Below the pieces are notes generated by a model that did not search any database, was not told the DNA's origin, and saw only the letters and a list, made by a program, of their open reading frames with translations. The translations under genes and the position numbers were made by a program. Shown piece after piece: positions 51,186 through 61,874 of a stretch of DNA of 64,000 bases (positions are counted from its first letter, which is position 1; each line of letters opens with the position of its first letter). The stretch is from Ensifer sp. MPMI2T (lineage in GTDB: Bacteria; Pseudomonadota; Alphaproteobacteria; Rhizobiales; Rhizobiaceae): NCBI RefSeq assembly GCF_004827385.1, contig NZ_SRXN01000006.1:124001-188000 (forward strand). The letters are read 5' to 3'.

Positions 51186-52091
<906 letters not shown>

Positions 52092-52335
52092 TCTTCCCCT
52101 GGACCAGATCCTAACGGTCCGATCTCTTGTTATTAGAGCTCATTGGTGAGCGTGCTCTTTGCCCCAATTCCATACCTCTTTCAAACGAAAATGAAAGCTA
52201 AAAAGTGGTTCTCCTCCGGATTCTTCGGCGATAAAATCGATTTGGCGCTTTCGAAGCCAGAAAAATCAAAATTTTAGCAGCGATCGCACGCGAAATGAGC
52301 ACGATTGACCGCAAAGTTGCGGGAAATCGGCACCA

Positions 52336-52376
52336 ACAGCGCCGCGCGTCCCATAAGACGGAGACTGCCGCAACCG
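52336..52376. repeat. Degenerate fragment of the GCGCGTC mosaic repeat
   Basis: CAGCGCCGCGCGTCCCATAAGACG resembles the first module of the repeat at 30151 but has lost its second half. The rest of the 293-base gap 52092-52384 holds the livH promoter region and shows nothing else I can name. Confidence 0.5.
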
Positions 52377-52384
52377 CTTGCCCG

Positions 52385-52939
52385 TCACGCGGCGAATGCC
52401 GCCGTCAGGTCGTATTCGCGCCCCATTGTCATGAGGTCATCGAAAAGGGACTGGGCAAGAGAACGCGGAGCGATCAGCTCGAATGTATCTTCCCCGGTAC
52501 GCGCCAGATTGACTGAGATGTGGCCGCAAAGCGCATTCGCGCTGGCTCCAGTCGCAAGGGCGGTGGGGTGCAGGTCGAGGCCGATGCCCTTTGCAAGAAT
52601 CCGGCGCGTTGCCGGTCCGGAAAGCCGGAACAGGACGCGCGCCTCACTTTGGTCGACAATATGGGCACGGCCACTGCAAAGCGCGTTGAGACGACGTTGC
52701 AGCCCCTCCGGGGTGTCGTTTTCAGAGACGACCAGCCATTCGCCCGGCGCGCTGAAGCGAACGGCGAAATCAGTTGCCGACGACAACAGGCTTTCGACCG
52801 AGTCCTCCTCGCCGGCCACGGCAAGCACCATCGCCACCGCCTGCCTGTGGCCGATCGCGAGATGATTGACGCCCGGCGGCCGGGGCGCGCCGCGCAGCTT
52901 CTCATCGAGCGCATTGCGGTTGTAGTAGTCGCGGATCAT
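52385..52939 (-). CDS. soxG: Sarcosine oxidase subunit gamma
   Basis: A 184-residue SoxG. The body has the GcvT-like gamma-subunit pattern: FAVRFSAPGEWLVVSENDTP and ARVLFRLSGPATRRILAKGI, followed by GHISVNLARTGEDTFELIAP. It is the last gene of soxBDAG and begins 9 bases past the end of soxA. It is a non-catalytic subunit of the heterotetrameric enzyme in the cytosol. Confidence 0.92.
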   Translation of the reverse strand: MIRDYYNRNALDEKLRGAPRPPGVNHLAIGHRQAVAMVLAVAGEEDSVESLLSSATDFAVRFSAPGEWLVVSENDTPEGLQRRLNALCSGRAHIVDQSEARVLFRLSGPATRRILAKGIGLDLHPTALATGASANALCGHISVNLARTGEDTFELIAPRSLAQSLFDDLMTMGREYDLTAAFAA

Positions 52940-52948
52940 CGGCGTTCC

Positions 52949-55906
52949 TCAGGCTTTCATTCTGGCATTCTCGGGATCGACGAAGACCGGATCGCAGACC
53001 TCGGCGACCGCTTCCTGCTCGCGAAGCTTGTCCCAGACGACAATCCGTTCGCCGTACCGTTCGCGCCCCGACTTCAGGAAAGCAAGCGCAATGTGGTGAC
53101 CGAGCACCGGCGAGAAGCAGGCGGAGCTGACCCAGCCCTGGTCGTTGAGGGTCGACGGCTTCATGCCCTCGCGCAGCAGATGTGCGCCCGCGCGAATGTC
53201 CTTTTCCCTGTCCACCGGCTTCAGTCCCACGAGTTGCATCCGATCTGCGGCCGTCAGTCCGTATCTCGACGAGAGATGCTTGCCGATGAAGTCCGTCTTG
53301 TGGGGTGAAACCATGCGGCCCAGTCCAGCGTCATCCGGCGTCACCCGACCATCGAATTCTGCATGCGTGGGCAGGCCCTTTTCCAGCCGCAGCACGTTGA
53401 GGGCTTCCACTCCATAGGCGCAGATGTCGAAGGCGCGGCCAACGTCCATCAGCTGATCGGCAACCGCCATGCCAAATCCTGCCGGAACGGCCAGTTCAAG
53501 GGCCAACTCGCCGGAGAAGGAGATGCGGAAAAGCCGCGCTTTCAGGCCACCCTTGAGCGTTACCGCTCCCGCCGCGAGGAACGGGAATGCCTCGTCGGAG
53601 ATGTCATCCTCGACAAGCTGCTGCAACACGCTGCGCGCCTTCGGGCCAGCGATGGCGATCTGCGCCCATTGGTCGGATACGGAGCAGAAACGAACCTTCA
53701 GATCAGGCCAGAGGACCTGCGAGCAATATTCCATGTGGGACATCACGCCGCCCGCCATCGCTGTCGTCGTCGTGACGAGGAAGTGCTCTTCGGCGAGCCG
53801 GCTCACGGTGCCATCGTCATAGACGAAACCGTCCTCGCGCAGCATCAGGCCATAACGGGCCTTGCCAACCGGAAGCTTCAGCAGCGCGTTGCAATAGAGC
53901 CGATTGAGAAATTCAGCCGCGTCCGGGCCGAAAAGCTCGATCTTGCCCAGTGTCGAGACGTCGCAAATACCGACGTTCGCACGCACGTTCAGCACCTCGC
54001 GATCGACGCTCTCGCGCCAGGCTTTTTCGCCCGCACGCGGAAACCAGGCGGACCGATACCAAAGACCCGCCTCGACAAAGGCCGCGCCGTTTTTCCGTGC
54101 CCATTCATGCAGCGGTGATTTGCGTATGGGTGCCGCATGTTTGTCGCGCGCCGTCCCGGCAAGCGCGCCGAAGGAAACGGGCGTATAGAACGGGCGGAAT
54201 GTCGTCGTCCCCACGTCCGCGGGGCTCACCCCGCGCATGCCCGCAAGAATGCCAACGGCGTTGATATTCGAAAGCTTGCCTTGGTCGGTCGCCATGCCGC
54301 TGGTCGTATAGCGCTTGGCGTGCTCGACATGACCGAACCCTTCGCGCAGAGCAAGCCCCAAATCCTTCGCGTGCACGTCGTTCTGGAAGTCGACAAAGGC
54401 CTTGGATTTTGCTCCGGGCACATACCAAAGCGCGGTGAAGGACGGATCGGCCTCCTCACCCGTTTGTGGCAGAACGTCCTGAGCGGGCTTCAATCCCAAT
54501 TCGGAGGCGATCGCCGACGCCTTGGCTGCACCGTCACTGAGGCAACCGGAAAGCGTGTAGACCCCGTTTGCCGAACCGGCGACCCGCAACCCGCCTCCGA
54601 CATCCGGCGCGACGAATGCGCTCAGTTGATCGGACCACACCGGCTTCGCACCACGCTGGCAGGCCAGATGAACGACCGGGCTCCAGCCGCCGGACATGCC
54701 GACGGCATCGCAGGCGACGAGTTCCTCGAAGCCCGACCGCTCGACGACGATCCCGGAAACCCGCCTGTGTCCCTTGGTATCGACGACGGAGGCCGAGCGG
54801 ATCACGCGGGTGCCTTCCGGCGCGGCGTCTTCTGCCGCGGCGCGACTGTCGACGATTGCCGCTATGGCGATGCCCTTTGCGTGGAGGTCGCGGGCAGCCT
54901 GATATCCGGCGCTGCCATTGGTAAAGATCGCAACCGATCTGCCGGCCGCCACGCCGTAGCGGTTCGCATAGGTCCTAAGCGCCCCGGCCATCATCACACC
55001 CGGCCGATCATTGCCGCCGAAGACCAGCGGACGCTCCTCGGCACCGGTCGCGAGAAGCGCCCGCCTCGCGACGATGCGCCAGACCCGTTCCGTCGGCAGC
55101 TTGGCCAGAGGCTCCGCCACATGCTTCTGAACCCGTTCGACGGCACCGAACACATTGTCGTCGTACCAGCCGAAGACCGTCGTTCGCGGCAACAGGGTCA
55201 CGTTCGGCAGCGCCTGCAACTCGGCGACGACACGATCGGCAAAGACGTAAGCAGGCGCCCCATCGACCGCCTGCGTTTCCGAAAGGAGTGACCCGCCCAG
55301 GCGGAAATCCTCGTCGGCGAGAATGACGCGAAGCCCGGCGCGTGCCGCGGTCAGCGCCGCCATCAGTCCGGTTGGGCCGCCACCGACGACGAGCAGATCG
55401 CAGTGTGCCCAGGATTTCTCGTAGCTTTCCGGATCACGTTCGAGCACTACGCGCCCGAGGCCGCCAGCACGACGGATCAGCGGTTCGTAGAGCTTTTCCC
55501 AAAGCCGGGCCGGCCACATGAAGGTCTTGTAGTAGAAGCCCGCACCCAGAAATGGCGAGAAAGGATCGGTCATCGCGCCGATATCGAAGCCGAGCGAAGG
55601 CCAGCGGTTCTGGCTGCGCGCCGTCAAGCCGGCATAGAGCTCGGTAACGGTCGCCTTCGTGTTCGGATCGCTGCGCCCGTCGGAACCGATCGTGACAAGC
55701 GCGTTCGGTTCCGACGGGCCTGCGCTGACGATCCCGCGCGGCCGGTGATATTTGAAGCTGCGGCCGACCAGCAGCTGGTCGTTGGCCATGAGCGCCGAGG
55801 CGAGCGTGTCGCCGGCAAAGCCGCGCAACGGGCGGCCGTCGAAACTGAAACTCAGCGCACGGCTGCGATCGACCAGTCCTCCGGTCGTCAGGCGATAGGC
55901 GGTCAT
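52949..55906 (-). CDS. soxA: Sarcosine oxidase subunit alpha
   Basis: A 985-residue subunit. An N-terminal ferredoxin-like region (FSFDGRPLRGFAGDTLASAL) is followed by an NAD-binding oxidoreductase domain (LLVVGGGPTGLMAALTAARA). A C-terminal aminomethyltransferase/GcvT-like domain from about residue 600 binds tetrahydrofolate (DVSTLGKIELFGPDAAEFLN and YGVEALNVLRLEKGL). With SoxB, SoxD and SoxG it converts sarcosine, O2 and tetrahydrofolate to glycine, methylene-tetrahydrofolate and hydrogen peroxide. Its ATG overlaps the soxD stop by four bases. Confidence 0.96.
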   Translation of the reverse strand: MTAYRLTTGGLVDRSRALSFSFDGRPLRGFAGDTLASALMANDQLLVGRSFKYHRPRGIVSAGPSEPNALVTIGSDGRSDPNTKATVTELYAGLTARSQNRWPSLGFDIGAMTDPFSPFLGAGFYYKTFMWPARLWEKLYEPLIRRAGGLGRVVLERDPESYEKSWAHCDLLVVGGGPTGLMAALTAARAGLRVILADEDFRLGGSLLSETQAVDGAPAYVFADRVVAELQALPNVTLLPRTTVFGWYDDNVFGAVERVQKHVAEPLAKLPTERVWRIVARRALLATGAEERPLVFGGNDRPGVMMAGALRTYANRYGVAAGRSVAIFTNGSAGYQAARDLHAKGIAIAAIVDSRAAAEDAAPEGTRVIRSASVVDTKGHRRVSGIVVERSGFEELVACDAVGMSGGWSPVVHLACQRGAKPVWSDQLSAFVAPDVGGGLRVAGSANGVYTLSGCLSDGAAKASAIASELGLKPAQDVLPQTGEEADPSFTALWYVPGAKSKAFVDFQNDVHAKDLGLALREGFGHVEHAKRYTTSGMATDQGKLSNINAVGILAGMRGVSPADVGTTTFRPFYTPVSFGALAGTARDKHAAPIRKSPLHEWARKNGAAFVEAGLWYRSAWFPRAGEKAWRESVDREVLNVRANVGICDVSTLGKIELFGPDAAEFLNRLYCNALLKLPVGKARYGLMLREDGFVYDDGTVSRLAEEHFLVTTTTAMAGGVMSHMEYCSQVLWPDLKVRFCSVSDQWAQIAIAGPKARSVLQQLVEDDISDEAFPFLAAGAVTLKGGLKARLFRISFSGELALELAVPAGFGMAVADQLMDVGRAFDICAYGVEALNVLRLEKGLPTHAEFDGRVTPDDAGLGRMVSPHKTDFIGKHLSSRYGLTAADRMQLVGLKPVDREKDIRAGAHLLREGMKPSTLNDQGWVSSACFSPVLGHHIALAFLKSGRERYGERIVVWDKLREQEAVAEVCDPVFVDPENARMKA

Positions 55907-56181
55907 CGGCCGTTCTCCCTGGCGAAGGCCGCCCCATCGGTCACGGAATGGACGTCATGGGTAAAGGTGTCGCGTTCGACCACGAGGAAACGGCGGCAGC
56001 CCGCCACGTGCTGCCAGTGCTCGAGGGTACGCCCCCGTGGATTGGTGCGCACATAGACATAGTCGTGCCAGGCTTCGTCCGATGCGGTCGGCGCCGGGCG
56101 AACGAGGGAGGCGTCGCCGCGGATCGCAAACTCTTCCTTCGGGCGGACCCCGCAATGGGGACAGGTGATCAGGCTTGCCAT
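55903..56181 (-). CDS. soxD: Sarcosine oxidase subunit delta
   Basis: A 92-residue zinc-binding subunit. CPHCG at residues 8-12, and HWQHVAGCRRFLVVERDT later, supply the Cys/His ligands of the SoxD zinc site. It links the alpha and beta subunits. Located 74 bases after soxB and overlapping soxA. Confidence 0.95.
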   Translation of the reverse strand: MASLITCPHCGVRPKEEFAIRGDASLVRPAPTASDEAWHDYVYVRTNPRGRTLEHWQHVAGCRRFLVVERDTFTHDVHSVTDGAAFARENGR

Positions 56182-56255
56182 CGTCTTGTCCTTGGACCCG
56201 AGCGGGTCCAGTTCGAAAATGCGACCGCACGGGAATGAGCGGTTCGTCGCTTCTA

Positions 56256-57506
56256 TTAGTGAAGATTGGGTTGGGGACCGGCACCGGCTTCGTCAACGGC
56301 ATAGCCGCGGGCAAAGCGGTCGAGCCTCAGGAAACGTGCGACCGGATGCGTGTCGTTCTTTGCGATCAGGTGAGCAAAGCAGTAGCCCGATGCGGGCGTC
56401 GCCTTGAACCCGCCGTAGCACCAGCCGCAGTTCAGATAGAGATTGTCGATCGGCGTGCGGTCGATAATCGGCGATCCATCCATGCTCATGTCCATCACGC
56501 CGGCCCAGGAGCGCAGTACCCGGACGCGCGAAAGGCCGGGGATCATCGTCACCCCCTCCTCCATGACATGCTCGGCTGTCGCGAGATTTCCGCGCTGGGC
56601 ATAGGAGGTGTAGCCGTCGATCTCTGCCCCGAAAACGAGACCACCCTTGTCGGACTGCGAGATATAGAAATGTCCGCCGCCGTAGACGATCACGTGATCG
56701 ATGCAGGGCTTCAGCCCTTCGGTCACGAAGGCCTGAAGCACATGGCTCTCTATCGGCAGCTTCAAATCCGCCATCTCACTGACTCGAGATGAGTTGCCCG
56801 CAGCCGCCAGCGCGAGCTTGCCGCAGCCGATGAAGCCCTTGGTCGTCTCCACCCCGCTGACGACGCCATTCTCGCGGCGGATCGCGGTCACCTCGCAGTG
56901 TTCGATGATATCGACCCCGTGCCGGTCGGCGCCGCGCGCATAACCCCAGGCGACCGCGTCGTGCCGGGCGGTACCGGCGCGGCGCTGCAGGAGCCCACCG
57001 AGGATCGGATAGCGTGCGTGATCGTAGTTGAGGAAGGGAATCATCTTCTTCAGCTGGTCGCGCTCGATCAGCTCGGCGGCCACGCCTTCCATCCACATGG
57101 CGTTGCCGCGCCGGATGTAAGCGTCGCGCTGGCCGTCGTTGTGGTAGAGCATGATGACGCCACGCTGCGACAGCATCACATTATAGTTCAGCTCCCGCTC
57201 CAGCCCTTCCCAAAGCTTCATCGAGAATTCGTAAAACGGCTCGTTGCCCGGCAGCATGTAGTTGGAACGCACGATCGTCGTATTGCGCCCGACATTCCCG
57301 GAGCCAAGATAGCCCTTCTCCAGCACGGCGACGTTTTTGACGCCGAATTCCTTGGCAAGATAATAGGCTGTCGCGAGGCCATGACCGCCGCCGCCGACGA
57401 TGATCACATCATAATGCGATTTCGGCTCGGCCTGTCGCCATTGCGGCTTCCATTTCAGATTTCCGGAAAGAGCGTTCTTGACGATCGAGAATGCGGAATA
57501 GCGCAT
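56256..57506 (-). CDS. soxB: Sarcosine oxidase subunit beta
   Basis: A 416-residue flavoprotein. The FAD-binding motif DVIIVGGGGHGLATAYYLAK is at about residues 33-52, and the C-terminal NCGWCYGGFKATPASG region is typical of SoxB. It carries the site where sarcosine is oxidised and where FMN is covalently attached at the alpha-beta interface. The ATG at 57506 starts the family sequence MRYSAFSIVKNAL; an upstream open frame in 57507-57644 lacks family similarity. First gene of the operon; glyA or purU, often linked elsewhere, are absent here. Confidence 0.95.
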   Translation of the reverse strand: MRYSAFSIVKNALSGNLKWKPQWRQAEPKSHYDVIIVGGGGHGLATAYYLAKEFGVKNVAVLEKGYLGSGNVGRNTTIVRSNYMLPGNEPFYEFSMKLWEGLERELNYNVMLSQRGVIMLYHNDGQRDAYIRRGNAMWMEGVAAELIERDQLKKMIPFLNYDHARYPILGGLLQRRAGTARHDAVAWGYARGADRHGVDIIEHCEVTAIRRENGVVSGVETTKGFIGCGKLALAAAGNSSRVSEMADLKLPIESHVLQAFVTEGLKPCIDHVIVYGGGHFYISQSDKGGLVFGAEIDGYTSYAQRGNLATAEHVMEEGVTMIPGLSRVRVLRSWAGVMDMSMDGSPIIDRTPIDNLYLNCGWCYGGFKATPASGYCFAHLIAKNDTHPVARFLRLDRFARGYAVDEAGAGPQPNLH

Positions 57507-57730
57507 GAAGGCATCCAGTTCACTTGCGCGGCCACCTTTGCATAAGCAAAGCGCAACGCAAAGATGCAAGACGCCTTGCGCTGCAAAATGCCGCCGTGAC
57601 GCGCTTTTCCGGCAGCACGCCGGAAGCTTCCGCGATTGCGGCAAAGAGGCAGATTTAAGTATGAAGGGAGGAAGGCTATCGGTGTTCCGCCCGTCTCATG
57701 CGAATCGGAGCGATGGCGCGGAAGAGAAGA

Positions 57731-58513
57731 ATGGCGATGCTCGAAACATTGGAAAGATCGGCGCTCGCGGCCGGAAGGGCGATCCTGGACATTTACAATG
57801 CCGGGCCGGCCGTCAGCTACAAGGCCGATACTTCACCCGTTACCGACGCCGACCACAGCGCCGAACGCATAATCCTCAACGATCTCGCGACGAAATTACC
57901 CGACATTCCCGTCATCGCCGAGGAAGCCGCTGCCGCCGGGCACGTCCCCGATATTTCCGGAAAGCACTTCTTTCTCGTTGACCCCTTGGACGGCACCAAG
58001 GAGTTCGTCGGCCGCAGCAGTGATTTCACCGTCAACATCGCATTGATCGAGAAGGGAGTGCCTGTTGCCGGCGTGGTCTATGCGCCGGCACTTGGAATCC
58101 TCTATTCGGCAGCTGCCGGGAAGGCGAGGAAGGCTTTGATCGAGGGCGATCGCATTGTCGGTCCCCAGGCGGTTATCGGCTGCCGCATCTGCGGCGACCG
58201 ACCGGTGGCATTGACCAGTCGCTGGCACAACAGCACAGAGACGATCGCTTACCTCGCCGATCACGGCATTACCGATTATGAGGCCGTGGGCTCATCGCTG
58301 AAATTTTGCCTGCTGGCCGAAGGGCTTGCCGACATCTACCCGCGCTTCAGCCGCACCATGGAATGGGACACGGCAGCCGGAGACGCCATCCTGCGCGCGG
58401 CCGGCGGCGAGACGCTGACCATGGAAGGAACGCCGCTCACCTACGGCAAGCGCAACCAGGACCACGACAGCGATTTTGCCAATCCCTGGTTCGTCGCGCG
58501 CGGCAAGCCCTGA
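57731..58513 (+). CDS. cysQ: 3'(2'),5'-bisphosphate nucleotidase CysQ
   Basis: A protein of about 260 residues of the inositol-monophosphatase superfamily. Metal-binding motifs are visible: VIAEEAAA, VDPLDGTKEF with the diagnostic DPLDGT, and MEWDTAAGDAILRAAGG near the C-terminus. It hydrolyses 3'-phosphoadenosine 5'-phosphate in sulfur assimilation. Several in-frame starts exist (57698, 57713, 57731); the one at 57731 has GGAAGAG at a good distance and gives the family length. It is divergent from soxB. Confidence 0.9.
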   Translation: MAMLETLERSALAAGRAILDIYNAGPAVSYKADTSPVTDADHSAERIILNDLATKLPDIPVIAEEAAAAGHVPDISGKHFFLVDPLDGTKEFVGRSSDFTVNIALIEKGVPVAGVVYAPALGILYSAAAGKARKALIEGDRIVGPQAVIGCRICGDRPVALTSRWHNSTETIAYLADHGITDYEAVGSSLKFCLLAEGLADIYPRFSRTMEWDTAAGDAILRAAGGETLTMEGTPLTYGKRNQDHDSDFANPWFVARGKP

Positions 58514-58688
58514 CAGTCAGAGACTCGCCGTAGCGCGTTGAACTGGCTCTCGCGCGCTCCAGGAGAAGGCGCTTGCTGGAAAGCGATGACATTTCAGGTG
58601 TTTCACAAGCCGGCTCCCGGTGATGGACTTGGCGGCGGCGGCGCTCTATCTCTTTCGAAACTTTCCGCCGTCAACGGGGATCTACGCC

Positions 58689-59546
58689 ATGTCCTACGCC
58701 GCCATTGCCAAAAACCATGTCGCCGTCATCACCGGAGCTGCCTCGGGCATCGGGCTTGCCGCGGCCAAACGCTTCGCCGGCCTCGGGCTGAAGGTTGTCC
58801 TTGCCGACCTGCCCGGTGAGCGTTTGCAGGCGGCTGCGGCCGAGGTGGCAAGGTTGGCCACGGGGGGCGCGAACGATGTCGCCGCAATCGCGACGGACGT
58901 CTCCCGGCCTGACGATCTTGTGGCACTGGCGCGCGCGGCAAGCGAGCGCTTCGGCCACGTTCACGTGCTGATGAACAATGCCGGCATCCAGCCGGGCAGT
59001 TCGATGTTCGGCCCGCTGGGGAACTGGGAAGGCGTGATCGCCGTCAATCTCTGGGGTGTCATCAACGGCTCGCGAATATTCGCGCCCGCGATGATTGCCC
59101 ATGGCGAACCGGCGCTGATCATCAATACCGGCTCGAAACAGGGCATCACCACGCCACCCGGCGATCCGGCCTACAATGTCTCGAAGGCCGGGGTGAAGGT
59201 CTTCACCGAGGCGCTGCAGCATGAACTGCGCAACACCGAGGGCTGCAAGGTCGCTGCGCACCTGTTGATCCCCGGCTTCGTCTACACGTCGTTGACCGCC
59301 CATGGACGGACCGAGAAGCCAGAGGGTGCATGGACTCCGGAGCAGACCGTAGACTTCATGATGGAAAGCCTCGAACGCGGCGACTTTTATATTCTCTGCC
59401 CGGACAACGAGGTCGCCCGCTCCACGGATGAGAAACGCATCCTGTGGGCCGCGGGCGACATCGTCGAGAACCGGCCACCGCTTTCGCGCTGGCATCCGGG
59501 CCATGGCGAAGCCTTCAAGTCCTTCCTCGCTGACAAAAAAGACTGA
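58689..59546 (+). CDS. SDR-family oxidoreductase
   Basis: A 285-residue short-chain dehydrogenase. The cofactor motif TGAASGIG lies near residues 16-23, NNAGIQ near 97-102, a catalytic Ser in NTGSKQGITTPPGD, and Tyr-Lys in YNVSKAG. The ATG at 58689 has GGGGAT 9 bases upstream; an earlier ATG at 58620 would add a non-family segment. The Tyr-Lys spacing is of the classical type. The substrate is not identifiable; it lies between cysQ and the quinone-detoxification-like group. Confidence 0.88.
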   Translation: MSYAAIAKNHVAVITGAASGIGLAAAKRFAGLGLKVVLADLPGERLQAAAAEVARLATGGANDVAAIATDVSRPDDLVALARAASERFGHVHVLMNNAGIQPGSSMFGPLGNWEGVIAVNLWGVINGSRIFAPAMIAHGEPALIINTGSKQGITTPPGDPAYNVSKAGVKVFTEALQHELRNTEGCKVAAHLLIPGFVYTSLTAHGRTEKPEGAWTPEQTVDFMMESLERGDFYILCPDNEVARSTDEKRILWAAGDIVENRPPLSRWHPGHGEAFKSFLADKKD

Positions 59547-59623
59547 CGGATGCACTGACGTGGCCAGGCCCCAGTACCCAGGCTTAGGCGCGGTGTGCAG
59601 TTGAAGTTCGGAGGGACAAGACG

Positions 59624-61180
59624 GTGACCAGCGGCATCCACCACATCACCCTGATCGCCCGCAAAGTGCAGGCAAATGTCGACTTCTATGTCGGCTTCCT
59701 TGGCCTACGCCTCGTCAAGCGAACCGGCGGCTACGAGGATCCGAATCAGTTGCATCTCTTTTACGGCGATGCGGCGGGGTCGCCGGGCTCGCTCGTCACC
59801 TTCCTGATGTGGGAAGACGGCTCGCCCGGACGTGTCGGCCATGGTCAACCGAGCGAAATCGCTTTTGCCATCCCGCCGGAGAGCATCGGCTTCTGGCTGA
59901 CGCGCGCCTTGCAGTTCAACATTCAGGCGACCGGCCCTGCGCAAGAGTTCGGCGAGCCGGTGCTGCGTCTCAAGGATCCGGACGGCGTGATCGTGAAACT
60001 GGTCGGAACCAATACACTTGCCGAGCCTGCTCCATGGGCGAGCCGGGATATTCCGGAGACGGACGCGATCCGGCGGCTGCGCGGCGCGACCATCCTCACC
60101 GAGAAGCCGAAGGAAACCGCCCACTTCCTTCAAAATCATTTCGGCTATTCGGAGACCGGAGCAACAGCCACGATCCGGCGCTTCACGTCGACGTCCGGGG
60201 ACGTCATCGACGTGCGCGACGCCACCGGCTTCTGGACGTCGGCGCCTGGTACGGGCACCATCGACCACATCGCCTTTCGCGCGCGGGATGAGGCGACAGT
60301 GCTTGCCGTGCGCGCCGATCTCGAGCAGGAGCACGCCGGTGCCACCAACGCGCACGACCGGCAATATTTCTTCTCCCTCTATGTGCGTGAACCGGGCGGC
60401 TCGCTCTACGAGCTGGCGACCGACGGCCCGGGGTTTGCGGTCGACGAGCCGCCGGACACGCTCGGGTCCAAGTTATTCTTGCCGCCACACCTAGAAACTG
60501 ATGCGGCTGCGACCTTGGTGAAGCTGCCGCAATTCGCCCTGCCCGGCGAGCCGCGGCTAACCCCGCGCGACCTGCCCTTCATCCACCGCTTCTTTCATCC
60601 GGATGAACCGAACGATCGCACCTTCGTTCTCTTGCACGGCAGCGGCGGCAATGAGACGGATATGCTCCCCTTCGGGCATCAGGTCGATCCGCACGCCACC
60701 TTGCTTGGCGTGCGCGGCCGAAGCACCGAGGAAGGTTTCCCCCGCTGGTTCCGCCGCCTGTCGATGACGACCTTCGACCAGCAGGACATCCGCTCGGAGG
60801 CAGAAGCCTTCGTCGCCTTCGTCGAGGGCGCGCGTGACGGTTACGGTCTTGCCCCCGACAAGACGATCTTCATCGGCTACTCGAACGGCGCCAACATGCT
60901 GGCCGCCGTGATGCTGCTTTACCCAGGCCTCATCAGGAACGTGGTGATGATGCGGGCAATGGCCGCGCTCGAAGACGCGCCGACTCCCGATCTTGTCCGC
61001 GCAAACGTCCTGGTGCTGACGGGCAAGGAAGATCCCTACGGCAAATATGTGCCGACGCTGATAAAGGTCCTCGCCGATACGGGCGCAAACCTCAGGGCAC
61101 TGGACATCGACACTCATCACGGCATCGGTGACGACGATGTCGAAGCCATTCGCCGCTGGATGGCGGAAAACGGTCTCTGA
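59624..61180 (+). CDS. Fusion of ring-cleaving VOC dioxygenase (MhqO-like) and alpha/beta hydrolase (MhqD-like)
   Basis: A 518-residue two-part protein. Residues 1-285 carry two VOC modules: GIHHITLIARKVQANVDFYV, then TIDHIAFRARDE and [16 protein letters not shown], with His and Glu metal ligands. Residues about 310-518 form an alpha/beta hydrolase with FVLLHGSGGNETDMLP, the nucleophile in GYSNGANM, Asp in TGKEDPYG and His in THHGIGDDD. In Bacillus the dioxygenase MhqO and hydrolase MhqD are separate proteins in quinone resistance operons. The start is a GTG at 59624 with GGAGGG upstream. A second, unfused VOC dioxygenase gene lies 0.7 kb downstream. Confidence 0.9.
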   Translation: MTSGIHHITLIARKVQANVDFYVGFLGLRLVKRTGGYEDPNQLHLFYGDAAGSPGSLVTFLMWEDGSPGRVGHGQPSEIAFAIPPESIGFWLTRALQFNIQATGPAQEFGEPVLRLKDPDGVIVKLVGTNTLAEPAPWASRDIPETDAIRRLRGATILTEKPKETAHFLQNHFGYSETGATATIRRFTSTSGDVIDVRDATGFWTSAPGTGTIDHIAFRARDEATVLAVRADLEQEHAGATNAHDRQYFFSLYVREPGGSLYELATDGPGFAVDEPPDTLGSKLFLPPHLETDAAATLVKLPQFALPGEPRLTPRDLPFIHRFFHPDEPNDRTFVLLHGSGGNETDMLPFGHQVDPHATLLGVRGRSTEEGFPRWFRRLSMTTFDQQDIRSEAEAFVAFVEGARDGYGLAPDKTIFIGYSNGANMLAAVMLLYPGLIRNVVMMRAMAALEDAPTPDLVRANVLVLTGKEDPYGKYVPTLIKVLADTGANLRALDIDTHHGIGDDDVEAIRRWMAENGL

Positions 61181-61198
61181 TTCCGTGGCCCGAACGGG

Positions 61199-61762
61199 TT
61201 AAGATGCTTTCGTCGAGGCGACATACTCGGCGAAGGCAGTGACAAAGTCGCGTAAGCGCTCCCTGGTCTGCTCATCGGTCAATTGCCCCTCGCTATCGAA
61301 TAACGTGGCGGCCTTCGGCAACATCAACCGCTTGCCCGACCAAAGGTCGGCGCCGAGAGTGCGCATCACGGCAAGCCAGGCATTCTGGCTGAGAATGGTG
61401 CCGAAATTTCCAGGAGTCGCACCAGCCAACGCAAAAGCCCGACGACCGAACACTTTCTTGATATCGGCCGGCGGACGACTGAGCCAGTCGATGGCGTTCT
61501 TGAAAACGCCGGGCATCGAGTTGTTGTATTCCGGCGTGAAGAGGATCACGCCATCCGCCGCCATGATCCTCTGCTTGAGCTCCGCCACCGGCGTCGGGAT
61601 GCCGCTTTCAGCCTCGACATCGCCATCGTAAAGCGGAATGCCGTGCAGCGTCGCCGTCTCGAACTCGATAGCGCTGGGCGCGACGGATTTCGCTGCCTTC
61701 AGCAACGCCGTATTGAATGAAGCCTTCCGCAGACTGCCCGATATGCCGAGTATCTTCGTCAT
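61199..61762 (-). CDS. NADPH-dependent FMN reductase (chromate/quinone reductase-like)
   Basis: A 187-residue flavodoxin-like reductase. The FMN phosphate loop GISGSLRKASFNTALLK is near the N-terminus, with PEYNNSMPGVFKNAIDW in the middle and GATPGNFGT following. Such enzymes reduce quinones and azo compounds by two electrons. The ATG at 61762 starts the family sequence; the upstream extension to 61855 crosses the hairpin region. It lies between two VOC dioxygenase genes, convergent with the fusion gene. Confidence 0.9.
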   Translation of the reverse strand: MTKILGISGSLRKASFNTALLKAAKSVAPSAIEFETATLHGIPLYDGDVEAESGIPTPVAELKQRIMAADGVILFTPEYNNSMPGVFKNAIDWLSRPPADIKKVFGRRAFALAGATPGNFGTILSQNAWLAVMRTLGADLWSGKRLMLPKAATLFDSEGQLTDEQTRERLRDFVTAFAEYVASTKAS

Positions 61763-61842
61763 GAATGATGGTTCCCTCTTGTCTATGAAGAGCGGCACAG
61801 GGCCGCCCTTCGCATTAGAACTAGAGGTCAAAGGACAAAAAG

Positions 61843-61872
61843 AAAGCCGGAACAATGTCCCGGCTTTTTTAC
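61843..61872. terminator. Terminator downstream of the second VOC dioxygenase gene
   Basis: Stem AAAGCCGG (61843-61850) with CCGGCTTT (61860-61867) and a 9-base loop. T-runs are on both sides in the respective directions (TTTTTT on plus, CTTTCTTTTTG on minus). It lies immediately after the stop codon of the minus-strand VOC gene. Confidence 0.8.
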
Positions 61873-61874
61873 GA

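Noticed and set aside
58526-58560. GCCGTAGCGCGTTGAACTG resembling the mosaic repeat tail, upstream of the SDR gene
   Set aside because: Only a short stretch matches and no hairpin module is preserved; too weak to call a copy.
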